Source: Theionarchaea archaeon
GTDB taxonomy: Archaea; Methanobacteriota_B; Thermococci; Methanofastidiosales; SZ-28-30
Assembly: GCA_018992685.1 (NCBI GenBank)
Contig: JACVGT010000006.1
Coordinates: forward strand, 1 to 42,274
Reading direction: 5' to 3'
DNA length: 42,274 bases
Shown here: positions 1 to 10,500 of the stretch, piece by piece
Position numbering within the stretch: the first letter of the stretch is position 1
How the letters are laid out: every line of letters begins with the position of its first letter
Translations under genes and position numbers: made by a program
Notes under the pieces: generated by a model
Told to the model about the DNA's origin: nothing
Seen by the model: the letters and a program-made list of their open reading frames with translations, nothing else
Database searches by the model: none

Positions 1-4
1 CAAC

Positions 5-1297
5 ATGGCTGAAGATAAACCCCACCTGAACGTGGCGTTCATTGGACATGTCGATCACGGAAAGTCCACGCTCATTGGAAGAATGATGTTTGAGCATGGA
101 GATGTCCGAGAAGCCCTGATCAAGAAGTTCGAGGAGATGGGTGAGAAAGGAAAGACATTCAAGTTTGCATGGGTTATGGACAATCTCAAGGAGGAGCGTG
201 AGCGAGGTGTTACCATTGACCTGGCTCACAAGAAGTTTGAGACTGACCACAATTATATTACCATTGTGGATTGTCCAGGTCACAGAGACTTTGTTAAGAA
301 CATGATTACCGGAGCTTCTCAGGCTGATGCTGCTGTGCTTGTCGTGGATGTCAAAGATGGTATCATGCCTCAAACCATTGAACACGGGTTTCTAGCGAAG
401 ACACTGGGAATCACCCAGCTAATCGTCTGTGTCAACAAGATGGATCTCGTCAACTACGACCAGAAGAAGTGCGAGGAACTAGAAGAGGAGCTGTCCAAAC
501 TCTTGAAGCGTATTGGATATGATCCTGAAAAAACGCCTTTCATTCCGACCTCTGCCTTCAATGGTGACAATGTGATAAAGGCATCTGACAGGATGGCCTG
601 GTATAAAGGAGATACCATGTTCCAGGCGCTTGACAAGCTGAAATCACCAGAAAAACCAATTGACAAACCTCTGAGATTACCCGTACAGGACGTATTCACT
701 ATCAAGGGTGTCGGTACTGTACCTGTAGGTCGAGTAGAAACAGGAATCATGAAAGTAGGAGATATGGTGACGTTCGAGCCTGCTACTACCATTCTCAGCA
801 AGCCCATTTCGGGTGAAGTGAAGTCAATTGAGATGCACCACGTGTCTCTTCCAGAGGCAACTCCCGGCGACAATGTCGGATTTAATGTGAGAGGAGTTGG
901 AAAACAGGATATCAGACGAGGAGACGTAGTTGGACATTCAGATACACCACCCAGCGTCATCAGGCCAAAAGACAGCTTCAGAGCTCAGATCCAGGTTATC
1001 AGACACCCCACAGCTATCACCGCAGGGTATACGCCTGTGTTCCACTGTCACACAGCCCAGGTTGCCTGTACATTTGAGCAGCTGGCGGCAAAGCTCGACC
1101 CCAGAACGGGTGGAGTCCAGGAGGAGAATCCAAGCTTCCTGAAGACAGGCGATGCTGCGCTGGTTGAGATCAGGCCAACCAAGCCCATGGTCATAGAGGT
1201 TTTCAAGGAACTACCTCAGATGGGTCGATTCGCTATCCGGGACATGGGTCAGACTGTGGCTGTCGGTGTCTGTGTCGCCATTCACAAAGCAGGCTAA
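5..1297 (+). CDS. tuf: Elongation factor 1-alpha (aEF1A)
   Basis: This translational GTPase delivers aminoacyl-tRNA to the ribosomal A site. All G-motifs are visible: P-loop GHVDHGKST (residues 14-22), RGVT at 67-70, DCPGH at 89-93, NKMD at 144-147 and the TSAF segment at 182-185. Two beta-barrel domains follow, roughly 215-430. The length of 430 residues is normal for archaeal EF-1A. The ATG at base 5 gives the family's usual N-terminus, but only four bases of upstream sequence are in the window, so its promoter and ribosome site cannot be seen. The S10 gene follows after 9 bases, which is the usual archaeal end of the rpsL-rpsG-fusA-tuf-rps10 operon. Identification is certain from motif content and context. 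Confidence 0.98.
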   Translation: MAEDKPHLNVAFIGHVDHGKSTLIGRMMFEHGDVREALIKKFEEMGEKGKTFKFAWVMDNLKEERERGVTIDLAHKKFETDHNYITIVDCPGHRDFVKNMITGASQADAAVLVVDVKDGIMPQTIEHGFLAKTLGITQLIVCVNKMDLVNYDQKKCEELEEELSKLLKRIGYDPEKTPFIPTSAFNGDNVIKASDRMAWYKGDTMFQALDKLKSPEKPIDKPLRLPVQDVFTIKGVGTVPVGRVETGIMKVGDMVTFEPATTILSKPISGEVKSIEMHHVSLPEATPGDNVGFNVRGVGKQDIRRGDVVGHSDTPPSVIRPKDSFRAQIQVIRHPTAITAGYTPVFHCHTAQVACTFEQLAAKLDPRTGGVQEENPSFLKTGDAALVEIRPTKPMVIEVFKELPQMGRFAIRDMGQTVAVGVCVAIHKAG

Positions 1298-1306
1298 GAG
1301 AGGATC

Positions 1307-1618
1307 ATGGTGCAGAAAGCCAGAATACGCCTTGCAGGTACCGAACCGCGGAAACTCAACGACGTCTGCGAACAGGTGAAGAAGATTGCAGAAAAGACTG
1401 GGGTGGACCTCTCAGGGCCCATTCCCCTGCCCACCAAGAAACTGAGAGTTCCGACTCGGAAGTCTCCAGACGGTGAAGGTACTGCGACTTGGGAGCGTTG
1501 GGAAATGCGCATTCACAAGCGGTTGATAGAAATCGACGCTGACGAGAGGACCATGAGACAGATCATGAGGGTTCGAGTACCTGAGGGTGTGAATATCGAA
1601 ATCGAATTGATATCTTGA
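1307..1618 (+). CDS. rps10: 30S ribosomal protein S10 (uS10)
   Basis: This small-subunit ribosomal protein has 103 residues, the normal archaeal length. Recognisable uS10 features are the N-terminal KARIRLAG strand, the GPIPLPTK loop in the middle and the [13 protein letters not shown] segment, ending in a VNIEIEL strand. It starts 9 bases after the EF-1alpha stop, with a purine-rich GAGAGGA just upstream of the ATG. It is therefore almost certainly co-transcribed with EF-1alpha. A T-run lies directly after its stop codon and probably ends the operon. Confidence 0.97.
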   Translation: MVQKARIRLAGTEPRKLNDVCEQVKKIAEKTGVDLSGPIPLPTKKLRVPTRKSPDGEGTATWERWEMRIHKRLIEIDADERTMRQIMRVRVPEGVNIEIELIS

Positions 1619-1640
1619 TTTTTTCAATTCTTACTTTGAG
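1619..1640 (+). terminator. T-rich terminator after EF-1alpha/S10 operon
   Basis: Six T residues begin immediately after the S10 stop (1619-1624), followed by further T-rich sequence. Archaeal termination needs only a U-run, so this is a plausible end of the operon. The next gene is convergent. No strong hairpin is seen. Confidence 0.45.
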
Positions 1641-1713
1641 GTTTCACGCGAATCCCGTGCACTGGTAATCTAGGTAATAGATTCCACACTATCCTCCTTT
1701 TTACAGTCTCGTA

Positions 1714-2592
1714 TCAGGGTTGAATGGTATCTACATTCTGCAGGTGCTTCATTGTTCCGTACATTCTTTCCAGGTTCTCATATTCTTCTACAGTGTAGAA
1801 TGCACATGTTCCTCCCGTATATTCCTTTGCCACCTCCACACAGAACCTCGCAGCTGCTTCCACATCCAGTAATTGATTCGTCCCCGTTGCACATCCAGGA
1901 ACCACAACCTCGGACGTGATGGCAACTCCGACCACAGGCGCACTGGTTTTTGTGCAGGGCTGCATTATAGCATTGAGATGATATACTTCGTTGGAATAGG
2001 GAGTGATGTCCTGCATTGTAATGGGAAATACGACAGGGTGCTTCCCTGTCACCCGCTCCTGTATGCTCAGCAGGTCTTCACTGACCCGCAGGATCCACCC
2101 CTCTTTCACCGTGGGAGAAAGAGCAAACCCCCTGTAGTTGATGATCCTGTTGCCCCTCGTGGTGTCCACGGACAGGATAGCGTCCATTTTCTCTTCTACC
2201 AGATGTTCCATCATCGTACTCACTGAAAGGGGTGATCCCATGAAATCGACGAGGTCATGGGGGATGATGGGTGCTCTGGGGCATACATGGGTGGTAACGA
2301 TGACAGTTCCATTCACCAACCCCTTTTCCAGCTGCAGTGCGCAGGCAAGCACAGTCAGTGCACCTTCAGCATCCGATACCAGACCTTTTCGTTCTTCAGC
2401 TCCAATACCTCCCAGTTGCCCAACAATACCAAGAGTGGGAGAACCTGATCCAAATTCAATGCGAACAAAATCCGTAGATTTCTGTTCAGTGACTGTTTTT
2501 ACCTCAGCTCTTGAAAAAAGACTTGCTACATCTTCCCCGGTTACCCCGGGGTTATCGAGCACCTCGTATACGTCCAGCACATTTTTCAACAT
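1714..2592 (-). CDS. DUF1177 family protein
   Basis: This is a conserved protein of unknown function that I recognise as DUF1177. The N-terminal LDVYEVLDNPGVTGE segment, the central PHDLVDFMGSPLS segment and the NYRGFALSPTVKEGWI segment are typical of the family. I see no signal peptide or membrane segment, so it is probably cytoplasmic. An in-frame ATG eight codons upstream (base 2616) would add MHTAACGT. I prefer the ATG at 2592 because the family usually begins at the MLKNVLDVYEV stretch, but neither start has a strong ribosome site. It stands alone, convergent with S10 and divergent from the mevalonate regulator. The biochemical role is not known. Confidence 0.85.
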   Translation of the reverse strand: MLKNVLDVYEVLDNPGVTGEDVASLFSRAEVKTVTEQKSTDFVRIEFGSGSPTLGIVGQLGGIGAEERKGLVSDAEGALTVLACALQLEKGLVNGTVIVTTHVCPRAPIIPHDLVDFMGSPLSVSTMMEHLVEEKMDAILSVDTTRGNRIINYRGFALSPTVKEGWILRVSEDLLSIQERVTGKHPVVFPITMQDITPYSNEVYHLNAIMQPCTKTSAPVVGVAITSEVVVPGCATGTNQLLDVEAAARFCVEVAKEYTGGTCAFYTVEEYENLERMYGTMKHLQNVDTIQP

Positions 2593-2754
2593 GGTACCAC
2601 ATGCTGCAGTGTGCATATCTTGTTTTATCCTTTTCGCCTGTGAGAACCACTTTCTCTATCTCCATATCCCTCGGAGAACCCACCTCCCCTGAGTGTAACC
2701 ACCTGGCGCAGCAGTTGTTCAACCAGTTGTCTTTCCCATCTATGGCAAAAGCCG

Positions 2755-2767
2755 AAAACCTTAAATA
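2755..2767 (+). promoter_or_regulatory. BRE/TATA promoter of the HTH regulator gene
   Basis: The A-rich BRE-like stretch GAAAACC runs into TTAAATAG. The TATA centre is about 27 bases before the ATG at 2791, so transcription should begin at or next to the start codon (leaderless mRNA). Confidence 0.65.
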
Positions 2768-2790
2768 GGAATTGAAAGAGACTATCGCAC

Positions 2791-3507
2791 ATGATTGATG
2801 ATTACAAAGAGAGGCTTGCCAAACGTATGGCTGGTGAAATTACTCTTTCTGAAGATCCCGGGAAAACTATGAAGAAATGGCGGGAAGTGTTTGGCATCAC
2901 CCAGACCCAGCTGGCAGACCATCTCAACATCTCATCATCTGTCATCAGTGACTACGAAGGGGGCAGGAGGAAATCACCAGGGTCTTCCACCATCAAGAAA
3001 ATTGTGGAAGGATTGATTGACCTTGATGAACTCAATGGGGGTCATGTCATCCATGCCTTCAGCAGAATGATGGATACAGAACTCTCCACTGATGTCATTA
3101 TTGATATGCGTGAGTTCGCAGTTCCCATTGATGCACGTATGGTTCAGAAGGCGGTCCAGGGAGATATTATTGTGAATGAACAGTTGATGGACCGGGAAAT
3201 CTTTGGCTACACAGTCATTGACAGTATCAGGTGTATTTCTGAAATGACGTCTGATGAATTCACAAAGCTGTATGGCTGGACCACAGAGCGGGCTCTGATT
3301 TTCACCCAGGTCTCCAGGGGGAGATCTCCCATGATTGCCATACGCGTAAAGGGGCTGAGACCCGCCCTCATCATTCTTCACGGCCCCTCAACGATAGATG
3401 ATCCTGTCGCGATCAAGCTTGCAGAAGTAGAGCGTATTCCACTGATTCTTTCCAGAGCCGACTCCGTGGATACCATGATTCGTGGGTTGCGTTCTCTCCC
3501 CATGTAA
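2791..3507 (+). CDS. XRE-type HTH transcriptional regulator (COG1709-like) upstream of mevalonate genes
   Basis: The N-terminal half has a Cro/C1-type helix-turn-helix at about residues 27-80; the recognition helix lies in the ITQTQLADHLNISSSVISDYE region. The C-terminal ~150 residues form a conserved domain shared by archaeal predicted regulators of the COG1709 type, with no catalytic motif I recognise. The TATA box places transcription at the ATG, so it is probably a leaderless single-gene transcript. The next gene, HMG-CoA synthase, has its own TATA box 90 bases later. Archaeal genomes often place this regulator family beside HMG-CoA synthase, so control of the mevalonate operon is a reasonable inference. 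The signal it senses is unknown. Confidence 0.85.
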   Translation: MIDDYKERLAKRMAGEITLSEDPGKTMKKWREVFGITQTQLADHLNISSSVISDYEGGRRKSPGSSTIKKIVEGLIDLDELNGGHVIHAFSRMMDTELSTDVIIDMREFAVPIDARMVQKAVQGDIIVNEQLMDREIFGYTVIDSIRCISEMTSDEFTKLYGWTTERALIFTQVSRGRSPMIAIRVKGLRPALIILHGPSTIDDPVAIKLAEVERIPLILSRADSVDTMIRGLRSLPM

Positions 3508-3597
3508 CCTGACTTTTCGTCATTTTACCCTTTTATCATCATAAAATACATCGAAGATAATAGACTATTGTCGAACTCCAATAAGTTAATCACCGTA

Positions 3598-3608
3598 ATC
3601 TTTATATG
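3598..3608 (+). promoter_or_regulatory. TATA box of the HMG-CoA synthase operon; decides the start codon
   Basis: CTTTATATGG lies about 46 bases before the ATG at 3650 and only about 16 before an in-frame ATG at 3620. Initiation 25-27 bases after the TATA centre falls near 3628-3630, downstream of 3620. This excludes 3620 as a start on this transcript. Confidence 0.65.
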
Positions 3609-3649
3609 GACCGGAGGGTATGCTTACGGAGATTGTGCTTGGTGACGAT

Positions 3650-4696
3650 ATGAAACCGAATCAGCATACAGGCATCGTGGGATACGGTGTGTACATCCCA
3701 CGGTACAGGATCAGTGGTTGTGAGATTGCACGAGTCTGGGGACAGGACGCAGGTAGTGTTCCTGTCCAGGAGAAATCTGTGCCAGGCCCTGACGAGGACG
3801 CAATCACCATCGGTATCGAGGCTGCGCAGAACGCTTTGAAGAGGGCTCAGGTCCCGCCTGAGAAGATAGCTGCCGTGTGGGCAGGATCCGAGTCAAAGCC
3901 CTATGCAGTCAAGCCTTCTTCGAGCATCATTGCAGAAGCCATTGGGGCCACACCTCACGTGGAAGCGGCAGACTGGGAATTTGCCTGCAAAGCAGGGACA
4001 GAGGCCATGCAGGCATGTTTTGCCTTGGTGGGGTCAGGCATGGGATTATATGCTCTGGCTCTGGGAATTGACACTGCCCAGGGGAGGCCGGCAGACCCCC
4101 TGGAATATACAGCAGCTGCAGGTGGGGCTGCCTTTCTCATAGGAAAAGGGGAAGAGAGCCTTGCCGTCCTGGAAGCATCTCATTCTTATGCATCTGACAC
4201 TCCTGATTTCTTCAGACGAGAGAGTAATCGCTATCCGGTGCATGGTTCCCGATTTACCGGAGAACCGGCCTACTTTCATCATGTAGTCCAGGCAGCCAGT
4301 GAATTGATGGAGGACATAGGGCGGACACCAGAGGATTATCAGTATGTGGTCTTTCATCAGCCCAACACGAAATTTCCCTTGACAGCAGCCAAAATCTTGA
4401 AATTTCCTCCAGAAAAAGTAAAACCCGGATTAATAGCTCCTTATATCGGAAACACCTACTCGGGCTGCTCAGTGTTGGGACTGGCTGCAACCCTGGATAT
4501 TGCATCACCTGGAGATAGGATTCTGTGCGTTTCCTATGGAAGCGGGGCAGGAAGTGATGCCTTCTCCTTCATAGTCACAGACCTCATCGAGGAACGGAGA
4601 ATGCGAGCTCCCCATGTTTCTGTCTACATTGAGAGGAGAAAGGCAGTTGATTATGCGGTCTATCTCAAGTACACAAAGGCTCTGGTGATGAGATGA
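3650..4696 (+). CDS. Hydroxymethylglutaryl-CoA synthase (archaeal type)
   Basis: It condenses acetyl-CoA with acetoacetyl-CoA to HMG-CoA, the committed carbon-building step of the archaeal mevalonate pathway. From the ATG at 3650 the protein has 348 residues. The thiolase-fold catalytic residues are present: Glu81 in [10 protein letters not shown], nucleophile Cys113 in [11 protein letters not shown], His236 in VVFHQPN and Asn268 in GNTYSGC. I chose 3650 because GGTGA sits 4 bases upstream and the TATA box at 3598 excludes the upstream ATG. The stop overlaps the thiolase start (ATGA). In studied archaea, HMG-CoA synthase, thiolase and DUF35 form one complex that channels acetoacetyl-CoA, and the gene order here matches that complex. 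Confidence 0.95.
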   Translation: MKPNQHTGIVGYGVYIPRYRISGCEIARVWGQDAGSVPVQEKSVPGPDEDAITIGIEAAQNALKRAQVPPEKIAAVWAGSESKPYAVKPSSSIIAEAIGATPHVEAADWEFACKAGTEAMQACFALVGSGMGLYALALGIDTAQGRPADPLEYTAAAGGAAFLIGKGEESLAVLEASHSYASDTPDFFRRESNRYPVHGSRFTGEPAYFHHVVQAASELMEDIGRTPEDYQYVVFHQPNTKFPLTAAKILKFPPEKVKPGLIAPYIGNTYSGCSVLGLAATLDIASPGDRILCVSYGSGAGSDAFSFIVTDLIEERRMRAPHVSVYIERRKAVDYAVYLKYTKALVMR

Positions 4697-5841
4697 ATAT
4701 GAGAGAGGTGGTCATTGCAGGAGTGGGACAGATCGCAGTTCGCGAACACTGGGAGACTTCTCTGCGCGATCTGGCATACCAGTCAATCAAGAAGGCAGTG
4801 TCTGATGCGGGGACAGACAGTGTGGATGCACTGTACATTGGCAATATGCTGGCAGGTGAATTGTCTGGTCAGGAGCACCTGGGAGCCCTCATCAGCGACT
4901 ATTGCGGATTTGATGGCATTGAAGCGGTGAGGATTGAGGCTGCAGCAGCCTCAGGAGGAGCAGCTCTGCGGCAGGGAGCAATGAGCGTGGCGTGCGGGCT
5001 CAATGACTGTGTGGTAGTAACAGGAGTGGAGCAGATGACTGACGTGCTCCAGGACAAGGTAACAGCAGGCCTTTCTCTGGCACTGGACACTGAATATGAG
5101 CTGGCCAGTGGTATCTCCCTGGCTGCATTGTTTGCCATACTGACAAGACGGTATGTTCATGAAGGGTGCTGCAGTCCAGAGGATCTTGCCCTCTTCTGTG
5201 TCAATGCTCAGAAGAATGCTGTTGGAAATGACTACGCCATGTTCAGAAGAGAAATCACGGTAGACACTATCATGAGGTCACCCATGGCTGCAGACCCCAT
5301 CCATGTTCTGGAATGTCCCCCCGTATGTGATGGTTCTGCGTCAGTGGTCTTGCTGCCTGCAGAAAAGGCAGACCTTGAAGCTCCGGTGAAAATCACAGGA
5401 AGTGCAGTGGCCACTGGAACAATTGGTGTAAACAACAGGCCTGATCCTCTAGTTTTTGAGTCAGTGAGAGACTCCACAGAAAAAGCACTGCGCATGGCAG
5501 GCAAGACCAGGGAAGATGTTGATTTTTACGAGCTCCACGATCTGTTCCCCGTGGTAGCTGCATTATCGCTGGAAGCCAGTGGATTTGCAAAGAAAGGAGA
5601 AGGCGCCCTCATGGCCAGAAATGGTGATATTGCACTTGAAGGAAAGATACCCATTACAACCATGGGGGGCTGTAAGGCCAGAGGGAATCCAGTAGGAGCC
5701 TGCGGCATATACCAGGCTGCAGAAGCTGTTCTTCAACTCAGGCAGCAAGCGGGAAAGAACCAACTCCCCTGTGAGGTGGGAATGATCCAGTGTATGGGGG
5801 GAACTGCTGCCACAACAATAACTCACATATTGGAGGTGTAA
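4693..5841 (+). CDS. Thiolase-superfamily protein of the HMG-CoA synthase complex, catalytic residues replaced
   Basis: By position and length (382 residues) this is the acetoacetyl-CoA thiolase partner of HMG-CoA synthase, and it overlaps that gene by ATGA. The fold signatures are clear: ASGGAAL near 86-92, YELHDLFPV with His282, a GGCKARG turn at 325-331, and the C-terminal CMGG with Cys367. However, the position where archaeal thiolases carry the nucleophilic cysteine (EAACASG) is alanine here (A85, codon 4945-4947). The GHPxGATG histidine is asparagine (N332, codon 5686-5688, in RGNPVGACG). It may therefore be unable to do the normal Claisen condensation and act as a scaffold, CoA-binding or altered-activity subunit. 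The reading frame is intact and coupling is preserved, which argues against simple decay. Confidence 0.9.
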   Translation: MNMREVVIAGVGQIAVREHWETSLRDLAYQSIKKAVSDAGTDSVDALYIGNMLAGELSGQEHLGALISDYCGFDGIEAVRIEAAAASGGAALRQGAMSVACGLNDCVVVTGVEQMTDVLQDKVTAGLSLALDTEYELASGISLAALFAILTRRYVHEGCCSPEDLALFCVNAQKNAVGNDYAMFRREITVDTIMRSPMAADPIHVLECPPVCDGSASVVLLPAEKADLEAPVKITGSAVATGTIGVNNRPDPLVFESVRDSTEKALRMAGKTREDVDFYELHDLFPVVAALSLEASGFAKKGEGALMARNGDIALEGKIPITTMGGCKARGNPVGACGIYQAAEAVLQLRQQAGKNQLPCEVGMIQCMGGTAATTITHILEV

Positions 5842-5843
5842 AT

Positions 5844-6245
5844 TTGGAAATATCGCGAAACTGGAGGTTACGGAACCAGCGTTACCGGCTGGTAGGAACG
5901 GAGTGTGGATGTGGGCACAGGAGTTTTCCACCCAGGAGAATCTGCCCCACATGCAGGGAAAATCCCCAGAACCCTGTTCAGTTTTCGGGAACTGGGACAG
6001 TCTATTCGTACAGCACCCTCTACGAAGCACCGGAAGGGTTCGAACAGTTCATTCCCTACACGGTGGCTCTAATTGACCTGGACGAAGGCCCCATGATCTC
6101 AGCACAGTTAACGGATGTTGACCCTGAAGATGTTGCCATCGGGATGCGGGTGGAGATGGTGACCCGAAAACTTAAAGAACAGGGGGAGTCAGGACTTATT
6201 GTGTATGGATACAAGTTCAGACCAATCGTAGGGTGTTACCCATGA
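5844..6245 (+). CDS. DUF35 zinc-ribbon/OB-fold protein, bridge of the thiolase-HMG-CoA synthase complex
   Basis: This 133-residue protein has an N-terminal helix, a rubredoxin-like zinc ribbon and an OB-fold from about residue 45. In archaea the family links thiolase to HMG-CoA synthase and helps hold the CoA substrate. The start is a TTG at 5844 preceded by GGAGGTG at 5832-5838 with five-base spacing; an ATG further upstream (5790) lies inside the thiolase gene and gives a non-homologous extension. Zinc ligands are Cys21, Cys23, Cys34 and Cys37. The first pair is CxC rather than the usual CxxC, a one-residue shortening of the knuckle. The FPPR motif between the pairs is intact. The stop overlaps the reductase ATG (ATGA). 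Confidence 0.92.
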   Translation: MEISRNWRLRNQRYRLVGTECGCGHRSFPPRRICPTCRENPQNPVQFSGTGTVYSYSTLYEAPEGFEQFIPYTVALIDLDEGPMISAQLTDVDPEDVAIGMRVEMVTRKLKEQGESGLIVYGYKFRPIVGCYP

Positions 6246-7489
6246 CGTCCGAATTGAAAGGATTCTATAAGCTCCCTCTGGAAGAGAGGCTACGTACTGT
6301 ACAGGAGTTTTCTGAGCTCTCAGCAGAGGATGTTGAGATTCTCAGGAACAGAGGACTGGGCATGGACCAGGCCCAAAAGATGATTGAAAATGTGGTGGGT
6401 ACTTTTGAGCTGCCGTTTGGGATAGCAGTCAACTTCTTGATTAATGGGAAAGACTATCTTGTTCCCATGGTCATTGAAGAGCCATCAGTGGTAGCTGCTG
6501 CCAGTAATGCAGCAAAGCTGGCCCGTCCTGCAGGAGGATTTTCCACATCTTCTACAGATCCCATCATGATCGGTCAGATTCAATTGGTGAATGTTGACAG
6601 TCCTTCATCAGCACGATTGCAGATTCTGGAACAGAAACAGAGGATACTGGATCTGGCGAACCAGCAGGATCCGGTGTTGCTTCGGTTCGGTGGGGGATGT
6701 AAAGATCTTGATGTGAAGGTTTTAGACAACGGCATGGTAGTCACCCATCTGTTGGTGGACTGCAGGGACGCCATGGGCGCCAATGCTGTCAATACCATGG
6801 CTGAAGCTGTGGCACCATTAATCGAAGAGATTACAGGCGGGCAGGTGTACCTGAGGATTATCTCGAACCTTGCAACATACAGACTGGCCAGAGCGCGGGC
6901 AACCTTTGCAAAAGAGGTCATCGGACCTGAGACGGTTGACGGCATTGTTGAGGCATATGAGTTTGCCAGGGCTGATCCTTTCCGGGCAGCAACCCACAAT
7001 AAGGGGATCATGAACGGAATCACCGCAGTGGTGCTGGCCACGGGGAATGATACTCGCGCTGTAGAAGCAGGTGCCCATGCGTATGCTTCCCTGACTGGAA
7101 GATATACATCTCTAACACACTGGGAGAAAGACAGTAACGGTGACCTGAAAGGAAGTATCGAGATTCCGATGGCTGTGGGGCTGGTAGGGGGCGCCACCAA
7201 GTCACATCCAGTGGCCCGGGTAGCAGTGAAGATTCTGAAGGTGAAAACTGCACGTGAACTGGGAGAAACCATGGCTGCTGTGGGACTTGCCCAGAATTTT
7301 GCCGCGCTCCGTGCACTGGCTACCGAGGGGATACAGCGCGGGCACATGAAGCTGCATGCCAAGAATATTGCACAGATGGCAGGGGCAACAGGCGACTTCA
7401 TAGAGAAGGTGGCAAGCCAGATGGTAAAAGAAGGTATGGTAAGAGCAGACCGAGCAGAAGAGATCCTGAAGGAAATGACCTCCTCCTAA
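6242..7489 (+). CDS. hmgA: HMG-CoA reductase, class II type
   Basis: It reduces HMG-CoA to mevalonate using NAD(P)H, for archaeal lipid synthesis. The protein (415 residues) has the class II signatures: [17 protein letters not shown] near the N-terminus, [26 protein letters not shown] and [18 protein letters not shown]. Catalytic residues expected from the Pseudomonas mevalonii enzyme are all present: Glu80, Lys254 (HNKGIMNG), Asp270 (TGND) and His372 (KLHAKN). The ATG at 6242 overlaps the DUF35 stop; a GTG nine bases earlier is in frame but less likely. Most methanogens and haloarchaea have class I reductase, so the class II form here, as in Archaeoglobus and Thermoplasma, suggests ancient transfer from bacteria. 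Only 12 bases separate it from the convergent mcm gene. Confidence 0.95.
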   Translation: MTSELKGFYKLPLEERLRTVQEFSELSAEDVEILRNRGLGMDQAQKMIENVVGTFELPFGIAVNFLINGKDYLVPMVIEEPSVVAAASNAAKLARPAGGFSTSSTDPIMIGQIQLVNVDSPSSARLQILEQKQRILDLANQQDPVLLRFGGGCKDLDVKVLDNGMVVTHLLVDCRDAMGANAVNTMAEAVAPLIEEITGGQVYLRIISNLATYRLARARATFAKEVIGPETVDGIVEAYEFARADPFRAATHNKGIMNGITAVVLATGNDTRAVEAGAHAYASLTGRYTSLTHWEKDSNGDLKGSIEIPMAVGLVGGATKSHPVARVAVKILKVKTARELGETMAAVGLAQNFAALRALATEGIQRGHMKLHAKNIAQMAGATGDFIEKVASQMVKEGMVRADRAEEILKEMTSS

Positions 7490-7501
7490 CCACTTTGTCA
7501 T

Positions 7502-10500
7502 CTAATATTCCCGAAGTACTTTCAGAAATCCAGGCCGGGGCTCATAAATATCTCCATCGTGCTTGAACTTTGCCAGCCACTCTCTGACAAAACTCTCAGA
7601 CAGCCCTTTGTCCTGGCTAATTCTAAAAACGTCTTCCTGCTGTGCTCCGTTGCCCTGATTGCCTTTGTCCAGGTCTTCAATGATATCTCTCAGTATGAGT
7701 ATCTTGTCACGCTGTGATTTCCGGGTTCCCGTCATTAAGGTGTCAATATCCATCTTGCCAGTTTCTGTGTCCATGGCTACTTTAACCAGGCACTCTCTGA
7801 ACAGTCTGATAACCTCTTCTGAGTCCTCTTTTTCCACTCTTTCTGCAAGGCGCATCCGTGCCCTCGCTTCTGACAGCCTGATCAAGGCTTCAAGCTGTCG
7901 AGCAGTGATGGGAACAGGGGCATCTTCTGATTCCCCACCTTTCCGCATCTGCATGTAAAAGTTCAGCAATTTCTGGGCAGCTTCCTTTGTCAGTAGTGGC
8001 TTCACATTATTCTTTGCATACATGATGTATTTTTCCAGCAGATCAAGCGAAATGGGCTGGGTCACAGCTTCGTCAGGGCGCCTGTGTATGTTAACAATAT
8101 GCTCTGCAATACGCCGATCGGTGTCTTCGTGCGGTCTGTCTGTGATTATGTACACCAGGTCAAATCGGGACAGTAACGTAGAAGGAAGGTCAATCTGGTC
8201 AGTAATTGACTTATAACTATCAAAACGTCCATACTTAGGGTTGCAGGCTGCCAGAACTGATGTTCTCGCATTCAATGTGGCCACTACTCCTGCTTTTGCT
8301 ATGGAGATGGTATTGTGCAGGAGAAGGCCTGCGGCTGCAAACATGTGGTCGGTCACTGTCACATCATACACCCATTGGGCTGTGTGATTGGCGATTTCGT
8401 CCACCTGCTCCACCTTCAGCACACTTACCCCCTCCTGGCCCAAGGGTCCAGCTTCACCTTTGAACCCACTATGCTCTTGGCTCATGGTGGTTTCAGCCAG
8501 GTGTACGACTGGTGTCTGTTCAGTGCTGTCCGGACTGCCCAGAACAGTCATGAGGCCGCTAGCACCCCTCTGTACTGTTACTGCATGTTCTAAATCCGGA
8601 GGACCTGACTGGATAGAGAGTGCATAGAGACTCCTTCCATGAACGTCCTGAGAATGAATTGAAGCGTGCATTCCCATGCACAGAAAGGCATCCTGGAAGT
8701 CTTCCGCCAGCTCCCGAGAACGTACCAGGATCTGACTGTTCTCAGCGGGAGTCCAGAGCTTATCCTCTGGGTTGGTACTGGTATTGTCCCTGATGACAGC
8801 ACTCTTCAGGAATTCACCTATCAATTGAGGAGAACACTGCAGTATCTTGTGAGGAACGCGTTTTTTCGAGAATAGTCCAACCAGTTCAGGAAAATTCATT
8901 TTGATGAACTCATATAGTGGCATACAGGGACATCTCAGTTTAAAAACAGGGGTACCCTTCCTCTTTCTATCATGAATGAACGAGTATGCTCCAAATTCCT
9001 CTTGAAGGATGCTTTTTGCGTCCTCTATGATCTTTTTGTCACGACTGAAGATAATGACCTCCGAAATCTTGTTCTTCTTATTGAAATAGATATGACCAGC
9101 ACCGGTTATGTAACCCAACAGCCTGGCCAGTTTGTAGGTCATCTCTTGCGGAAATCGTATTCTGTTCATTGTGGCGGTGTGTTTCAAATGGCTGGCTCCA
9201 GGAATATGATATCTGGCCGCTCCTGGGACAAGTAGACCGGTACGTACCTTTTCTGCAGGAACAGTCTGGATTTTGCCTCTTTCATATATGAAAACGGGAT
9301 GCTCGGGCGTGACAGTGATTCCTCTTCCGTTTGAGTAGCGAATTCGAACAAATCGATCAGGAGCTTTGTGCCTGCTCACCCCTTCCACTGCCGTTGTTCC
9401 CCTGATGGACACCAGTTCATATCCCGACACGGGCAGAATTTCACAGTTCACTCCTTTAACAGGTTCCCGATTCTCCATCAGGTTATCCACGAATTCTCCA
9501 ATTCTGACCTTTTCCCCGGTTGACAGCAAAATTTCAGTTTCAGGATGATATGATTGCTGTTCCAGTGCTTCATGGATAGCCGATCTATCATCAGTGGACA
9601 TCTTATCTAATTCATCAATTGCACACAGTCCCCCATCTGCAAGCACCAGGGCGCCTGCCTCCAGAGCCCAGCCCCCTGTCAGCTCATCTCTTACCACGGC
9701 CGCCGTCAGTCCCACTCCGGACACTCCCTTTCCGGAGGTATACACTCCTCGAGGGGCCAACCGTGCTACATACTGGAGAATCTGACTCTTAGCAGTCCCT
9801 GGATCTCCCACAAGCAGTATGTTGGAGTCCCCACGCAGCCGCGTTCCATCTGAAAGGACTCTGAACACCCCAGAAAAGAGCTGGAGGGCAATAGCCTCCT
9901 TCACGTCTTCATGACCGTAGATGGCAGGAGCTATGGAAGACACAATTTTCTCACAAATGAAGGGTTCTGCACTCAACCTTCTGATTTCCTCCTCATCTTC
10001 CTTGGAAATCTCGATTTCTTCCACGACCTTCTCCCGCATTTCGACATGGTTGACTTCGGCATAAATATGAAAGGTTGTTTTCAATCCTCTTGAGGCCGTC
10101 TCCTGCTGCGTCTTGAGAATTCCCACAATGTTCACTCTGTTTCCTGCCTGTGCCCGATCTACAATATCATCCCGTATAATGCAGTCCACTGATCGAGGCA
10201 TCTTCCCCCCCCGCAGCCTCTCAGGCCGTTCCTGGACCTTCACCGACTGCCAGTCCACGAATTTGGATTGATTCTCAATAAGTTTGAAGGGCCCCTGTCT
10301 TCCGCAGGCTGGATTAGTACACATGGTGGGCTTCTGGAAGATGTGGGAGTCCTGTTCCACAATCAGGAGCTGACCACACCTCTGGCATTCAAATACTGCC
10401 TCTACAATCTCTGGTTTCACCTCGGATATCCGCCGTACCACCCCTTCGATTTGAACGAGTTTGTTGATGTGTTCAGAACGCAGGTCACGGATCTCCACTC

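Noticed and set aside
454..960. A 168-codon minus-strand open frame
   Set aside because: Antisense shadow of EF-1alpha.
6580..7401. A 273-codon open frame on the minus strand
   Set aside because: It lies entirely antisense to the unmistakable HMG-CoA reductase gene, has no family features and reflects codon bias of the sense strand.
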